From positions 135,066,190 to 135,130,189 of the forward strand of contig CM048553.1 in assembly GCA_026413225.1 (NCBI GenBank): DNA of 64,000 bases, given 5' to 3'. A program made the translations under genes and the position numbers. The notes below the pieces were generated by a model. The model made no database searches. It was not told the origin of the DNA and was given only the letters and a program-made list of their open reading frames with translations. This document shows positions 44,908 to 54,204 of this stretch, piece after piece; position 1 is the stretch's first letter; the number at the start of each line of letters is the position of its first letter. Origin of the DNA: Otis tarda (taxonomy: Eukaryota > Chordata > Aves > Otidiformes > Otididae).

Positions 44908-46950
44908 ATGTTGTACTACGTGTTCACATGGTTGTGTTATGTCTGTTCTAAGTTGCATCACATATTTCCTTTGATGCTGTTTATCACTTCCCGGAAATGG
45001 ATGAGAATTCTCATTTTGATTTACTGGGCACTACTGGCTTATGATATGGTATCATCACTGGTCATGAAATTAATCTGGTCCTTGTTTTCGGCATTGCTGG
45101 CAACTCCGTACTTTGGATGCCATTTGGTAAGAATTATTAATAATCACACATTTTTCTTTTTCTCCCCGGAGAACCAATCTATGGGGAAGTCAGAGGAGGG
45201 TACCTTCCCCTACTCCTTTACCTTCCCTTTTTCTTTTGAGCTAGTCACATCAGCTCTTGGGAATTTTGAATATCCTTGGGATGTGCAAGCCAGCATACTC
45301 CTATTGCTCTGTGTCCTAAATGGGTTTCAGATGTTGTTTAGGATTAAACAACTATTTACAAAATTCACCCGGAGATCTACCTTGAGGTTGGAGGGGCAGG
45401 GGTGGCATGGTGTGTGGGAGAAGATGGGCAGGTACCTAGAGAACTTCTCACCTCCAATGGTCTGGAACTTCACTCCTGAACAACTACAGAATCCTGATGA
45501 AGTGATCGAATATTTGAAAGAAAAATGCCATGGCTATTCTAAAGAGGCAAAGCTTACTGCTTTGTGCTGGGCACTGGCTAGTATCTACCAAACACTGCTT
45601 AACGTGCAGCACCCTCAGGAAGAAGGGAGAAAAAATCAACCGACCCATACCATGGCTGCTCCAGCCCCGGCTACCGGTCCTGCGGCTGCTCCAGCCCCAG
45701 CTACCGGTCCTGCGGCTGCTCCAGCCCCAGCTACCGGCCCTGTGGCTACTTCAGCCCCAGCTACCGGCCCTGTGGCTACTCCAACTCTAGTTACTGGCAC
45801 TGCAGCTGAATCAGAGAACCAACCTGTGTCAGTATCAGTCGCCCCTGTACAGAAGAAGAAATCTTGGAAGCGAAAGTCAGCTCGTTTAGTAAGGGATGAG
45901 GAAAAACCAGGACCATCACGAACAGAAGAGGAAGAAGAGGAACTTATGAGAGAGGAACTCGTAAGAGAGGAACTCATAAATGAGACTGAAACCACCCGAT
46001 CCCTATCCCTGAATGAGTTGCGAGACATACGAAAAGATTTTGGCCGCCGTCCAGGCGAGCACTTTCTCACCTGGCTGCTTCGATGCTGGGATAATGGGGC
46101 CAGTAGCCTGGAATTAGAAGGTAAGGAAGCTAAACAGCTGGGATCCCTTTCTAGGGAAGCAGGCATTGACAAAGTGATTGGAAGAGGTGCACAAGCTCTC
46201 AGCCTCTGGAGGCGACTCCTGTCAAGTATGAAGGAAAGATATCCCTTTAAGGAAGATATTACTTATCATCCAGGCAAGTGGACCACCATAGAGAGAGGTA
46301 TCCAGTACCTAAGGGAATTAGCTGTGCTGGAAACCATTTATAGTGACCTAGACAGTGAGGAGTCACCCCAAGATCCAGATGAAGTCCGGTGCACACGGCT
46401 CATGTGGCGGAAGTTTCTACGGAGTGTACCATCATCGTATGCCAATTCATTGGCAATTATGCTCTGGAAAGAGGGAGAGGGACCAACAATAGATGAATTG
46501 GCTACTCAGCTCCGGCAATATGAAGACACTCTCTCTTCTTCCCTTGTTTCAGCTGTGGAGAAACTATCTCGGGAGGTCCAGCAGTTAAAAGAAGATAGGT
46601 CCTACTCCCCGCCCATACAGAGCAGTATTTCAGCTATTAGGAGTAAACGTTTCCCTGCTCAAGAGAGACGGTACACACGGCGAGGTATCCTGTGGTTTAC
46701 CTTGCGTGACCGAGGAGAGGACATGAGAAAGTGGGATGGGAAACCTACCTCAGACCTAGAGGCACGGGTACGTGAGCTGCAGGGAAAAACATTTGCAAAC
46801 AGAGGTTCTCCCCGGAAAACTGCTGCTCCAGTCTCCAGTGGACAGTTCCCCAGACGGAATAGAAGGGCTGATCTTACCTACGATCCTATGGAAGGGAATT
46901 CTAATTCATATTCACAGGAAGTGAGCGACGAATATTATGAACAGGATTAG
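44908..46950 (+). CDS. gag: Gag polyprotein of ERV-L provirus, with N-terminal membrane segments
   Basis: Gag is the structural polyprotein that would assemble particles. I place the start at ATG 44908 (A at -3), giving 680 residues. The frame opens from 44854, but the only earlier start-like codon is GTG at 44857. Residues 1-27, 32-43 and 46-66 are strongly hydrophobic (for example ILILIYWALLAY), with another segment near 129-144 (SILLLLCVLNGFQMLF). Residues about 250-299 hold five 10-residue Pro/Ala/Thr-rich repeats. A basic patch (about 316-329) and a glutamate-rich run (about 340-356) follow. The capsid region from about 365 contains TWLLRCWDNGASSLELEG and TTIERGIQYLRELAVLETIY, typical of ERV-L. 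The Arg-rich C-terminus has no CCHC zinc knuckle, as in ERV-L and spumaviruses. Mouse MuERV-L Gag particles form at the endoplasmic reticulum, and the N-terminal segments make the same likely here. The frame ends at UAG 46948, in phase with pol. Confidence 0.93.
   Translation: MLYYVFTWLCYVCSKLHHIFPLMLFITSRKWMRILILIYWALLAYDMVSSLVMKLIWSLFSALLATPYFGCHLVRIINNHTFFFFSPENQSMGKSEEGTFPYSFTFPFSFELVTSALGNFEYPWDVQASILLLLCVLNGFQMLFRIKQLFTKFTRRSTLRLEGQGWHGVWEKMGRYLENFSPPMVWNFTPEQLQNPDEVIEYLKEKCHGYSKEAKLTALCWALASIYQTLLNVQHPQEEGRKNQPTHTMAAPAPATGPAAAPAPATGPAAAPAPATGPVATSAPATGPVATPTLVTGTAAESENQPVSVSVAPVQKKKSWKRKSARLVRDEEKPGPSRTEEEEEELMREELVREELINETETTRSLSLNELRDIRKDFGRRPGEHFLTWLLRCWDNGASSLELEGKEAKQLGSLSREAGIDKVIGRGAQALSLWRRLLSSMKERYPFKEDITYHPGKWTTIERGIQYLRELAVLETIYSDLDSEESPQDPDEVRCTRLMWRKFLRSVPSSYANSLAIMLWKEGEGPTIDELATQLRQYEDTLSSSLVSAVEKLSREVQQLKEDRSYSPPIQSSISAIRSKRFPAQERRYTRRGILWFTLRDRGEDMRKWDGKPTSDLEARVRELQGKTFANRGSPRKTAAPVSSGQFPRRNRRADLTYDPMEGNSNSYSQEVSDEYYEQD
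45655..45804 (+). repeat. Five 30-bp tandem repeats inside gag
   Basis: Units start at 45655, 45685, 45715, 45745 and 45775. The first three differ by only a few bases and the last two progressively more. Each encodes an AAPAPATGPA-like decapeptide. Repeat number could change by slippage without breaking the frame. Confidence 0.95.
46948..46950 (+). promoter_or_regulatory. Gag-pol UAG, probable readthrough stop
   Basis: Gag ends in a single UAG, and the frame stays open downstream for 1061 codons in the same phase. The next bases are AGGGGCCCTGCCTCC, a GC-rich stretch that could pair with downstream sequence. This is the gammaretroviral layout, where UAG is misread as an amino acid in a few percent of passages. 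No -1 slippery heptamer is needed. Confidence 0.8.
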
Positions 46951-49900
46951 AGGGGCCCTGCCTCCAGCCAGGCGGAGGAGAGGGACAACAGAGTTTATTG
47001 GACTGTATGGATTAAATGGCCTGGCACATCAGATCCACAAGAGTATAAGGCTCTAGTAGACACTGGCGCACAGTGTACCCTAATGCCATCAAGACATAAA
47101 GGGACAGAACCCATTTGTATTTCTGGAGTGACAGGAGGATCCCAAGAGCTGACTGTGTTGGAGGCTGAAGTAAGTTTGACTGGAAATGAGTGGCAAAAGC
47201 ACCCCATAGTGACTGGCCCAGATGCTCCCTGCATTCTTGGTATAGATTACCTCAGGAGTGGGTATTTCAAAGACCCAAGAGGGTATCGGTGGGCTTTTGG
47301 TATAGCCGCTGTGGAGACAGAGGAGAATAAACAGCTGGCCACCTTGCCCAAGCTCTCAAAGGACCCTTCTGTTGTGGGATTACTGAAGGTTGAGGAACAA
47401 CAGGTACCAATTGCTACCACCACAGTGCACCGGCGGCAATACCGCACCAACCGAGACTCCATAATACCCATCCTCAAGTTGATTCGTCGACTGGAGAGCC
47501 AGGGAGTGATCAGCAAGTCCCACTCACCCTTTAACAGTCCCATATGGCCAGTGAGAAAATCTAATGGAGAGTGGAGGTTAACAGTGGACTATCGTGGCCT
47601 AAATGAAGTTACGCCACCGCTGAGTGCTGCCGTGCCAGATATGCTAGAGCTTCAGTATGAACTGGAGTCAAAAGCAGCCAAGTGGTATGCCACCATTGAT
47701 ATTGCCAATGCCTTCTTCTCCATCCCTTTGGCACCAGAATGCAGGCCACAGTTTGCTTTCACTTGGAGGGGTGTTCAGTACACCTGGAATCGATTGCCCC
47801 AGGGGTGGAAACACAGCCCCACCATTTGCCATGGACTCATCCAGACTGTATTAGAAAAGGGTGGAGCTCCAGAGCACCTGCAGTACATTGATGACATCAT
47901 CGTATGGGGCAACACAGCAGCAGAAGTTTTTGAAAAAGGGGAGAAAATAATACAAATCCTTCTGAAAGCCGGTTTTGCCATAAAACAAAGCAAAGTCAAG
48001 GGGCCTGCACAAGAGATCCAGTTTTTAGGAGTAAAATGGCAAGATGGACGTCGTCACATTCCAATGGACGTGGTCAACAAAATAACAGCTATGGCTCCAC
48101 CAACGAACAAAAAGGAAACACAGGCTTTCTTGGGCGTTGTGGGTTTCTGGAGAATGCATATTCCAAATTACAGTATGATTGTAAGCCCTCTCTATGAAGT
48201 GACTCGAAAGAGGAACGATTTTAAATGGGGCCCTGAACAACGACAAGCCTTTGAACAAATTAAACAGGAGATTGTTCATGCAGTAGCCCTTGGGCCAGTC
48301 CGGACAGGACAAGATGTGAAAAATATCCTCTACACCGCAGCCGGGGAGAATGGCCCTACCTGGAGTCTTTGGCAAAGAACACCAGGGGAGACTCGAGGTC
48401 GACCCCTGGGCTTTTGGAGCCGGGGATATAGAGGTTCTGAGGCCTGCTACACTCCAACTGAAAAAGAAATACTGGCAGCATATGAAGGAGTTCGAGCTGC
48501 TTCAGAAGTGATTGGTACTGAAGCACAGCTCCTCCTGGCACCGCGACTGCCAGTGCTAGGCTGGATGTTCAAAGGGAAGATCCCCTCTACACATCATGCA
48601 ACTGACGCCACGTGGAGTAAATGGGTCGCACTGATCACACAGCGAGCTCGAATAGGAAACCCTAATCGCCCAGGAATCTTAGAAGTAATCACAGATTGGC
48701 CAGAAGGCAAAGATTTTGGAATGCCACCAGAGGAGGAGGTGACACGTGCTGAAGAAGCCCCACCATATAATAATTTACCAGAAGATGAGAAGAGATATGC
48801 CCTGTTCACTGATGGGTCCTGTCGTATTGTAGGAAAACATCGGAAGTGGAAAGCTGCTGTGTGGAGTCCTACACGACGAGTTGCAGAAGCTACTGACGGC
48901 CAAGGTGAATCAAGTCAGTTTGCAGAGGTGAAGGCCATCCAGTTGGCTTTAGACATCGCTGAACGGGAAAAATGGCCAAAACTCTATCTCTACACCGACT
49001 CATGGATGGTGGCAAACGCTCTGTGGGGGTGGTTAAAGCAGTGGAAACAGAGCAACTGGCAGCGTAGAGGCAAGCCCATCTGGGCTGCCGCATTGTGGCA
49101 AGATATTGCTGCTCGGCTAGAGAATCTGGTTGTAAAAGTACGTCACGTAGATGCCCACGTACCCAAGAGTCGAGCCACGGAAGAACACCAAAATAACCAA
49201 AGGGTGGATCAGGTTGCTAAGATTAAAGTTTCCCAAGTGGACCTAGACTGGCAACACAGAAGTGAACTATTTTTAGCTCGGTGGGCTCATGACACCTCGG
49301 GCCATCAAGGAAGAGATGCAACATACAAATGGGCTCGTGATCGAGGGGTGGACTTGACCATGGATACTATTGCACAGGTTATCCATGACTGTGAAACATG
49401 CGCTGCAATTAAGCAGGCCAAGCGGTTAAAGCCTCTTTGGTATGGAGGACGATGGCTGAAGTATAAGTATGGAGAAGCTTGGCAAATTGATTACATCACA
49501 CTCCCACAAACCCGTCAAGGTAAGCGCCATGTGCTTACAATGGTGGAAGCTACCACTGGGTGGCTAGAGACTTATCCCGTACCCCATGCTACTGCCCGGA
49601 ACACCATCTTGGGCCTTGAAAAGCAAGTTCTCTGGCGACATGGTACTCCAGAAAGAATTGAGTCAGACAACGGGACTCATTTCCGAAACAATCTCATAGA
49701 CACCTGGGCCAAAGAGCATGGCATTGAGTGGGTATATCACATCCCCTATCATGCACCAGCCTCTGGAAAAATTGAACGGTACAATGGACTGCTGAAAACT
49801 ACACTGAAAGCAATGGGTGGTGGGACCTTCAAAAACTGGGATAAACATTTAGCAAAAGCTACCTGGTTAGTTAACACTCGGGGATCCACCAATCGAGCTG

Positions 49901-50136
49901 GCCCTGCCCAGTCAGAACTGTTACATACTGTAGAGGGTGATAAAGTCCCTGTGGTGCATCTAAGGAATATGTTAGGAAAGACGGTCTGGGTTATTCCTCC
50001 CCTGGGCAAAGGCAAACCCACCCGTGGGATTGCTTTTGCTCAAGGACCTGGATGTACTTGGTGGGTGATGCGGGAGGATGGGGAAGTTCGATGTGTACCT
50101 CAAGGAGATCTGATTTTAGGTGAGAACAGCCAATAA
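46951..50136 (+). CDS. pol: Pol polyprotein: protease, reverse transcriptase, RNase H, integrase
   Basis: The 1061-codon frame follows the gag UAG without a shift; the first ATG (47083) lies after the protease active site, so independent initiation there would lose it. Residue numbers count from 46951. The aspartic protease has LVDTGAQ (Asp37). The reverse transcriptase has LTVDYRGLNE, LPQGWKHSP and the catalytic YIDD at 312-315. RNase H has all four acidic residues: D621 in TDGS, E659 in FAEVKA, D683 in YTDSW and D753 in RVDQVA. The integrase has the zinc set H780, H785, C814, C817 and the DD35E triad D847, D906, E942, followed by a C-terminal DNA-binding-type region. I see no missing catalytic residue and no premature stop. 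The protein would process Gag, copy the RNA and insert the DNA. No dUTPase or env follows. Confidence 0.95.
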   Translation, partial: RGPASSQAEERDNRVYWTVWIKWPGTSDPQEYKALVDTGAQCTLMPSRHKGTEPICISGVTGGSQELTVLEAEVSLTGNEWQKHPIVTGPDAPCILGIDYLRSGYFKDPRGYRWAFGIAAVETEENKQLATLPKLSKDPSVVGLLKVEEQQVPIATTTVHRRQYRTNRDSIIPILKLIRRLESQGVISKSHSPFNSPIWPVRKSNGEWRLTVDYRGLNEVTPPLSAAVPDMLELQYELESKAAKWYATIDIANAFFSIPLAPECRPQFAFTWRGVQYTWNRLPQGWKHSPTICHGLIQTVLEKGGAPEHLQYIDDIIVWGNTAAEVFEKGEKIIQILLKAGFAIKQSKVKGPAQEIQFLGVKWQDGRRHIPMDVVNKITAMAPPTNKKETQAFLGVVGFWRMHIPNYSMIVSPLYEVTRKRNDFKWGPEQRQAFEQIKQEIVHAVALGPVRTGQDVKNILYTAAGENGPTWSLWQRTPGETRGRPLGFWSRGYRGSEACYTPTEKEILAAYEGVRAASEVIGTEAQLLLAPRLPVLGWMFKGKIPSTHHATDATWSKWVALITQRARIGNPNRPGILEVITDWPEGKDFGMPPEEEVTRAEEAPPYNNLPEDEKRYALFTDGSCRIVGKHRKWKAAVWSPTRRVAEATDGQGESSQFAEVKAIQLALDIAEREKWPKLYLYTDSWMVANALWGWLKQWKQSNWQRRGKPIWAAALWQDIAARLENLVVKVRHVDAHVPKSRATEEHQNNQRVDQVAKIKVSQVDLDWQHRSELFLARWAHDTSGHQGRDATYKWARDRGVDLTMDTIAQVIHDCETCAAIKQAKRLKPLWYGGRWLKYKYGEAWQIDYITLPQTRQGKRHVLTMVEATTGWLETYPVPHATARNTILGLEKQVLWRHGTPERIESDNGTHFRNNLIDTWAKEHGIEWVYHIPYHAPASGKIERYNGLLKTTLKAMGGGTFKNWDKHLAKATWLVNTRGSTNRAGPAQSELLHTVEGDKVPVVHLRNMLGKTVWVIPPLGKGKPTRGIAFAQGPGCTWWVMREDGEVRCVPQGDLILGENSQ

Positions 50137-50494
50137 TTTGAACTGTATATAATCATTTCTATAGTTCTTACATGTCATATCAAAGGTATTGCACCCTGAT
50201 CAGTGAAGAATGAGCTTCAATAAAACCAAGAGAGATGCAACAATGATGGAACAGGAACTGGCACCCAGCAATTTCCTCAAGATCAACATCTTCAACTTGT
50301 AGACCATGGACATGATACACCACCCACGCTAGATGCACCAACTGCGAGTTCCAGATGCAGCATGCAACAGCCCCATACTACATACCATCTCTCTTGTCCT
50401 GAAAGACTGTTATGACAGATGCAACCCAAAGTCATGGACTAAATGAACTCAACAGACTTTGGAGGGATAGCCCATAGATTGAAGGAGTTACATC

Positions 50495-50530
50495 TGTGTG
50501 TGTGTATATATATGTATATGTATATGCATG
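50495..50530 (+). repeat. (TG)n/(TA)n dinucleotide tract
   Basis: A short TG run passes into TATATATGTATATG. It lies inside the provirus just upstream of the 3' LTR and would be prone to length change between copies. Confidence 0.8.
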
Positions 50531-50543
50531 ACGTAGATGGTAT

Positions 50544-50558
50544 GGAATAAGGGGTGGA
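50544..50558 (+). promoter_or_regulatory. Candidate polypurine tract
   Basis: GGAATAAGGGGTGGA ends 3 bases before the 3' LTR. It is interrupted by two T residues, so it is a weak tract. It is the only purine-rich stretch in the expected place for priming plus-strand DNA. Confidence 0.55.
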
Positions 50559-50561
50559 TAC

Positions 50562-51181
50562 TGTCCTGGTTTTGGCAGGGATGGAGTTAACTTTCCTCTC
50601 AGTAGCTGGTATGTTTTGGATTTCGTGTGTGAAGAATGTTGATAAACACCCTGATGATACCAGTTGTTGTGAATGAGACCAAGGACACCGTCCTGCTTTC
50701 CAAGTCTCGCTAATTTGCAGATACAGGAAGCTGGGAGAAAGACAGACAGGATAATTGACCCAAACTGGCCAAAGAGAGTATTCCATGCCATAAACGTCAT
50801 GCTCATGGGGGCAGGCAAGGGTGGGTATCTGCCTTCCTGGCATCCATCTTTCCTGCTCGTTTTGCTGGCATCGTTCCCTCTACCTTGCTGGCTCCCTTTT
50901 GCTCCTTTGCTTGCTGCTCGGTTTTGTTTCCGTGATCGCTGCTCGGGACGGGCTGTATCGGTCATTGGGACATCGGGTGGTGAGAAAACACATATTGTTC
51001 ACTTTGTATATTTTTAATATCCTTATATTCTGTTATTATTGTAGTTTTCCCTTTTTATTTTAGTAAATTATCTTTATCTCAACCCACGAGTTCTCCTTCC
51101 TTCCCAATTCTCTCCCCCACCCGCCTGGGGAGGGGGAGGGTGAGCGAGAAACTGTGTAGTGATTCGGGCTAAACCATCACA
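50562..51181 (+). mobile_element. 3' LTR of the provirus
   Basis: 620 bp, TGTCCTGG...CCATCACA, and no difference from the 5' LTR by eye. It provides the poly(A) site for proviral RNA (variant AGTAAA near 51063) and is followed by the CAGGT duplication. Confidence 0.95.
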
Positions 51182-51186
51182 CAGGT
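51182..51186 (+). repeat. Target-site duplication CAGGT (right)
   Basis: Second copy of the 5-bp duplication. It directly abuts the CA end of the 3' LTR. Confidence 0.95.
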
Positions 51187-51985
51187 GACAAAATTTGTTA
51201 AATTATTTGAGTACTTTAGGCAGGCTATTTTGGTCATCTCTGCTACCACATAAATTAAATAAAAAAGAATGCAAATAACCAGCCAGTACTGCATAGTTGT
51301 TACATTAGTAGAGCAGCTGGATGCAAAATTAAAGTCCTCATAAACAAGAGGAATTATTGTTGTTATGCTACAGTATAAGACTTGAATAAGAGTTTAAAAG
51401 TAGCATTCATTTTCTTGATTAAAGATTAACAAGGTTAAGTATCTAATTGGTATTTTAACTGGATAGGAAGGAGAGAAATTCTGCAGTTGGGAGTGGAATG
51501 GATGTTTTTGGAACATGAGAACACAGTTCTTTGTCTAACTTAAAATTAAATAGCTAACTCAAATTGCATTTGTTTGGGAACATATTGGTCTAGATTTAGG
51601 AATACAGGTGATCTGATAAAAGTGTATTTTGATTCCTACCTTTGTTTCTGTCTCAACTGTTTTTCTGCTTCATAGACAGTAAATCTTGTGTAACTAATCT
51701 TAGAAGTTTAATGACCTTTCAAGTTTTGCTCAAAAAGTTAATGATGCTGATGTAACATTACTTCATCCATGCAATGGTGCCCTCTTAAAAGCCCTAGAAT
51801 ATCTCCTTACCTGCCAACACAATGTCTTCTCTCAATGTAGCAATACATGTTTGGACCTACATTTTTGTTCATATCTTGTCAATAATTTCCTTCTCCTGTC
51901 TGTGGTACAGGTTTTATCACTTTCCACAGACTTCCACTGCTCTACATGTATCTTTTTTTAAAATAAGCTTTTCTTCTTAAGTGCA
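51187..51985. other. Unassigned DNA between provirus and CR1
   Basis: About 800 bp of unremarkable AT-rich DNA with no gene or element end. It is likely the original host sequence on the right of the proviral target. Confidence 0.5.
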
Positions 51986-52053
51986 GGAAACTGCACAGTA
52001 AGCTCTGTGCCCTAGATTTCAGGAAGGCGGACTTCGGCCTCTTCAGGAACCTC

Positions 52054-54096
52054 ATGGGCAAAGTGCCATGGGAGGCAGCCCTGGAGGGAAGAGGGGCCCA
52101 GGAAAGTTGGTCCATATTTAAGGAGCACCTCCTCCAAGCTCAGCAGAGGTGCATCCCGATGAAGAAGAAGTCGGGCAAAAAGGCCAGGAGGCCAGCGTGG
52201 ATGAGCAAGGAGCTCCTGGACCAACTGAAAGTAAAGAAGAAAGCCTTTAGAGGGTGGAAGCGGGGACAGGTAGCCTGGGAGGACTACCGAGTGGCTGTGC
52301 GAGTGGCCAGAGATAGGCTGAGGAAGGCTAAAGCCCTGATGGAATCGAATCTGGCCAGGGATATAAAAAGTAACAAGAAAAGCTTTTACAGGTATGTAGG
52401 GGACAAAAGAAAATCCAAGGAGAATGTAGGCCCCCTCCAGAAGGTAACAGGTGTCGTGGTTACCCGGGATGTGGAGAAGGCTGAGGTACTCAATGACTTT
52501 TTTGCCTCAGTCTTCACTGATAAGGGCTCTTGTCTCCCCACCCAAGATGTGGAAGGCACAGGCAGGGACTGTGAGGATGAAGAACCGCCCACAGTGCTCG
52601 AAGAGCAGGTTCAGGACCATCTAAGGAACTTGAAGGTGCACAAGTCCATGGGGCCTGATGAGATCCATCCGCGCGTCCTGAGGGAACTGGCGGATGAAGT
52701 TGCCAAGCCACTGGCCATCATATTTGAGAAATCGTGGAGGTCTGGTGAGGTCCCCGATGACTGGAAGAGAGGGAACATAACCCCCATTTTTAAAAAGGGG
52801 AGTAAGGAAGACCCGGGCAACTACAGGCCGGTCAGCCTCACCTCTGTGCCTGGCAAGGTCATGGAGCAGATTCTCCTGGAAACCATGCTAAGGCACATGG
52901 AGAGCAAGGAGGTGGTTGGTGACAGCCAACATGGCTTCACCAAGGGCAGATCGTGCCTGACCAATTTGGTGGCCTTTTATGACGGGGTAACAGCATCGGT
53001 GGACAAGGGACGGGCAACGGATATCGTCTACCTGGACTTGTGCAAAGCTTTTGACACTGTCCCGCATGACATCCTTCTCTCTAAACTAGAGAGGCATGGG
53101 TTTGATGGATGGACCACTCAGTGGATAAGGAGTTGGCTGGATGGCCGCACTCAGAGAGTGGTGGTCAACGGCTCAATGTCCAAGTGGAGACCGGTCACCA
53201 GTGGCGTCCCTCAGGGGTCTGTGTTGGGCCCGGCCCTGTTCAACATCTTTGTCGGCGACATGGACAGTGGGATAGAGTGCACCCTTAGCAAGTTCACCAA
53301 TGACACCAAGCTGTGTGGTGCCGTCGACTCGCTGGAAGGGAGGGATGCCATCCAGAGGGACCTGGACAGGCTGGAGAGGTGGGCCCGTGCCAACCTCATG
53401 AAGTTCAACCAGGCCAAGTGCAAGGTCCTGCACCTGGGTCATGGCAATCCCAGGCACAAATACAGGCTGGGCAGAGAATGGATTGAGAGCAGCCCTGAGG
53501 AGAAAGACTTGGGAGTGCTGGTAGACGAGAGGCTCAACATGAGCGGGCAATGCGCCCTTGCGGCCCAGAAGGCCAACCGCATCCTGGGCTGCATCAAGAG
53601 GAGCGTGGCCAGCAGGTCGAGGGAGGTGATTCTGCCCCTCTACTCTGCCCTGGTGAGACCCCACCTGGAGTACTGTGTCCAGTTCTGGAGCCCCCAACAC
53701 AAGAAGGACATGGACCAGTTGGAAAGGGTCCAGAGGAGGGCCACCAAGATGATCAGAGGGCTGGAGCACCTCTCCTATGAGGACAGGCTGAGAGAGTTGG
53801 GGCTGTTCAGCCTGGAGAAGAGGAGGCTCCGGGGAGACCTGATAGCAGTCTTCCAATACCTCAAGGGGGCCTACAGGAAAGATGGGGAGAAGCTGTTCAG
53901 TAGGGCCTGTTGTGATAGGACAAGGGGTAATGGGTTTAAATTAGAAGGAGGTAGGTTTAGATTAGATATTAGAAAAAAATTTTTTACAATGAGAGTTGTA
54001 GAGCACTGGAACAGGTTGCCCAGAGCGGTGGTGGATGCCCCATCCCTGGAAATGTTCAAGGCCAGGCTGGATGAGGCTCTGAGCAACCTGATCTAG
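52054..54096 (+). CDS. CR1 ORF2 fragment: reverse transcriptase, 680 codons, altered catalytic motif
   Basis: This is the C-terminal part of the CR1 ORF2 protein. The frame is open from about 51970 and 52054 is only its first ATG, so no natural start is implied. Recognisable parts in order are a basic linker ([13 protein letters not shown]), [18 protein letters not shown], the fingers motif [16 protein letters not shown], motif [14 protein letters not shown] with Asp328, motif [15 protein letters not shown], and motif C at residues 414-417. It finishes with the conserved LINE C-terminal region ([36 protein letters not shown]). Motif C reads F-T-N-D: the first of the two catalytic aspartates expected in F/Y-x-D-D is Asn (AAT at 53299). 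Without an endonuclease and with this change, autonomous activity is very unlikely. It should not be annotated as a host gene. Confidence 0.88.
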   Translation: MGKVPWEAALEGRGAQESWSIFKEHLLQAQQRCIPMKKKSGKKARRPAWMSKELLDQLKVKKKAFRGWKRGQVAWEDYRVAVRVARDRLRKAKALMESNLARDIKSNKKSFYRYVGDKRKSKENVGPLQKVTGVVVTRDVEKAEVLNDFFASVFTDKGSCLPTQDVEGTGRDCEDEEPPTVLEEQVQDHLRNLKVHKSMGPDEIHPRVLRELADEVAKPLAIIFEKSWRSGEVPDDWKRGNITPIFKKGSKEDPGNYRPVSLTSVPGKVMEQILLETMLRHMESKEVVGDSQHGFTKGRSCLTNLVAFYDGVTASVDKGRATDIVYLDLCKAFDTVPHDILLSKLERHGFDGWTTQWIRSWLDGRTQRVVVNGSMSKWRPVTSGVPQGSVLGPALFNIFVGDMDSGIECTLSKFTNDTKLCGAVDSLEGRDAIQRDLDRLERWARANLMKFNQAKCKVLHLGHGNPRHKYRLGREWIESSPEEKDLGVLVDERLNMSGQCALAAQKANRILGCIKRSVASRSREVILPLYSALVRPHLEYCVQFWSPQHKKDMDQLERVQRRATKMIRGLEHLSYEDRLRELGLFSLEKRRLRGDLIAVFQYLKGAYRKDGEKLFSRACCDRTRGNGFKLEGGRFRLDIRKKFFTMRVVEHWNRLPRAVVDAPSLEMFKARLDEALSNLI

Positions 54097-54167
54097 CCAG
54101 GGATGTCCCTGCTTCTTGCAGGGGGGTTGGACTAGATGACCTTTGAAGGTCCCTTCCAACTCTAACC

Positions 54168-54204
54168 ATTCTATGATTCTATGATTCTATGATTCTATGA
54201 TTCT
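54168..54204 (+). repeat. CR1 3' tail microsatellite (ATTCTATG)n
   Basis: Four full 8-bp units plus ATTCT. This tail is characteristic of avian CR1 and marks the 3' end of the insertion. Confidence 0.96.

Larger units (their letters stand above)
50137..50561 (+). other. Non-coding segment between pol and 3' LTR, env absent
   Basis: 425 bp without an open frame of note, a signal peptide or an envelope motif. It contains AATAAA at 50219 and a TG/TA dinucleotide tract near 50495-50530. Lack of env is usual for ERV-L and implies intracellular movement only. Confidence 0.85.
44176..51181 (+). mobile_element. Complete young ERV-L-type provirus (LTR-gag-pro-pol-LTR, no env)
   Basis: The 7006-bp element has, in order, a 620-bp 5' LTR, a tRNA-Lys1,2-like primer binding site, a leader with a splice-donor-like site, gag, one UAG, a protease-RT-RNase H-integrase frame in the same phase, about 425 bp of non-coding DNA, a weak polypurine stretch and a 620-bp 3' LTR. 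CAGGT flanks both sides. The capsid-region block with TWLLRCWDNGASSLELEG and the domain order identify it as class III ERV-L; the 5-bp duplication agrees. By eye the LTRs show no difference, and gag and pol have no internal stop besides the UAG. Together these indicate a recent insertion that could be polymorphic in the species. Assembly error or gene conversion could also make LTRs look identical. Confidence 0.96.
51986..54204 (+). mobile_element. 5'-truncated CR1 LINE with open reverse transcriptase frame
   Basis: The copy begins inside ORF2, near codons reading [14 protein letters not shown], just after the endonuclease region. It runs to a complete CR1 3' end with the hairpin GACCTTTGAAGGTC at 54138-54151 and an ATTCTATG tail. 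The endonuclease, ORF1 and 5' UTR are missing. The untruncated 3' part with no frame breaks makes this the youngest CR1 in the window. CR1 does not normally leave clear target duplications and I see none. Confidence 0.94.

Noticed and set aside
45636..46172. 178-codon minus-strand frame antisense to gag
   Set aside because: It is antisense to the gag repeats and capsid start. The Val/Ala/Gly repeat is just the mirror of the tandem units, and there is no independent signal.
53173..53856. 227-codon minus-strand frame in the CR1
   Set aside because: Antisense shadow of the open CR1 reverse transcriptase frame.
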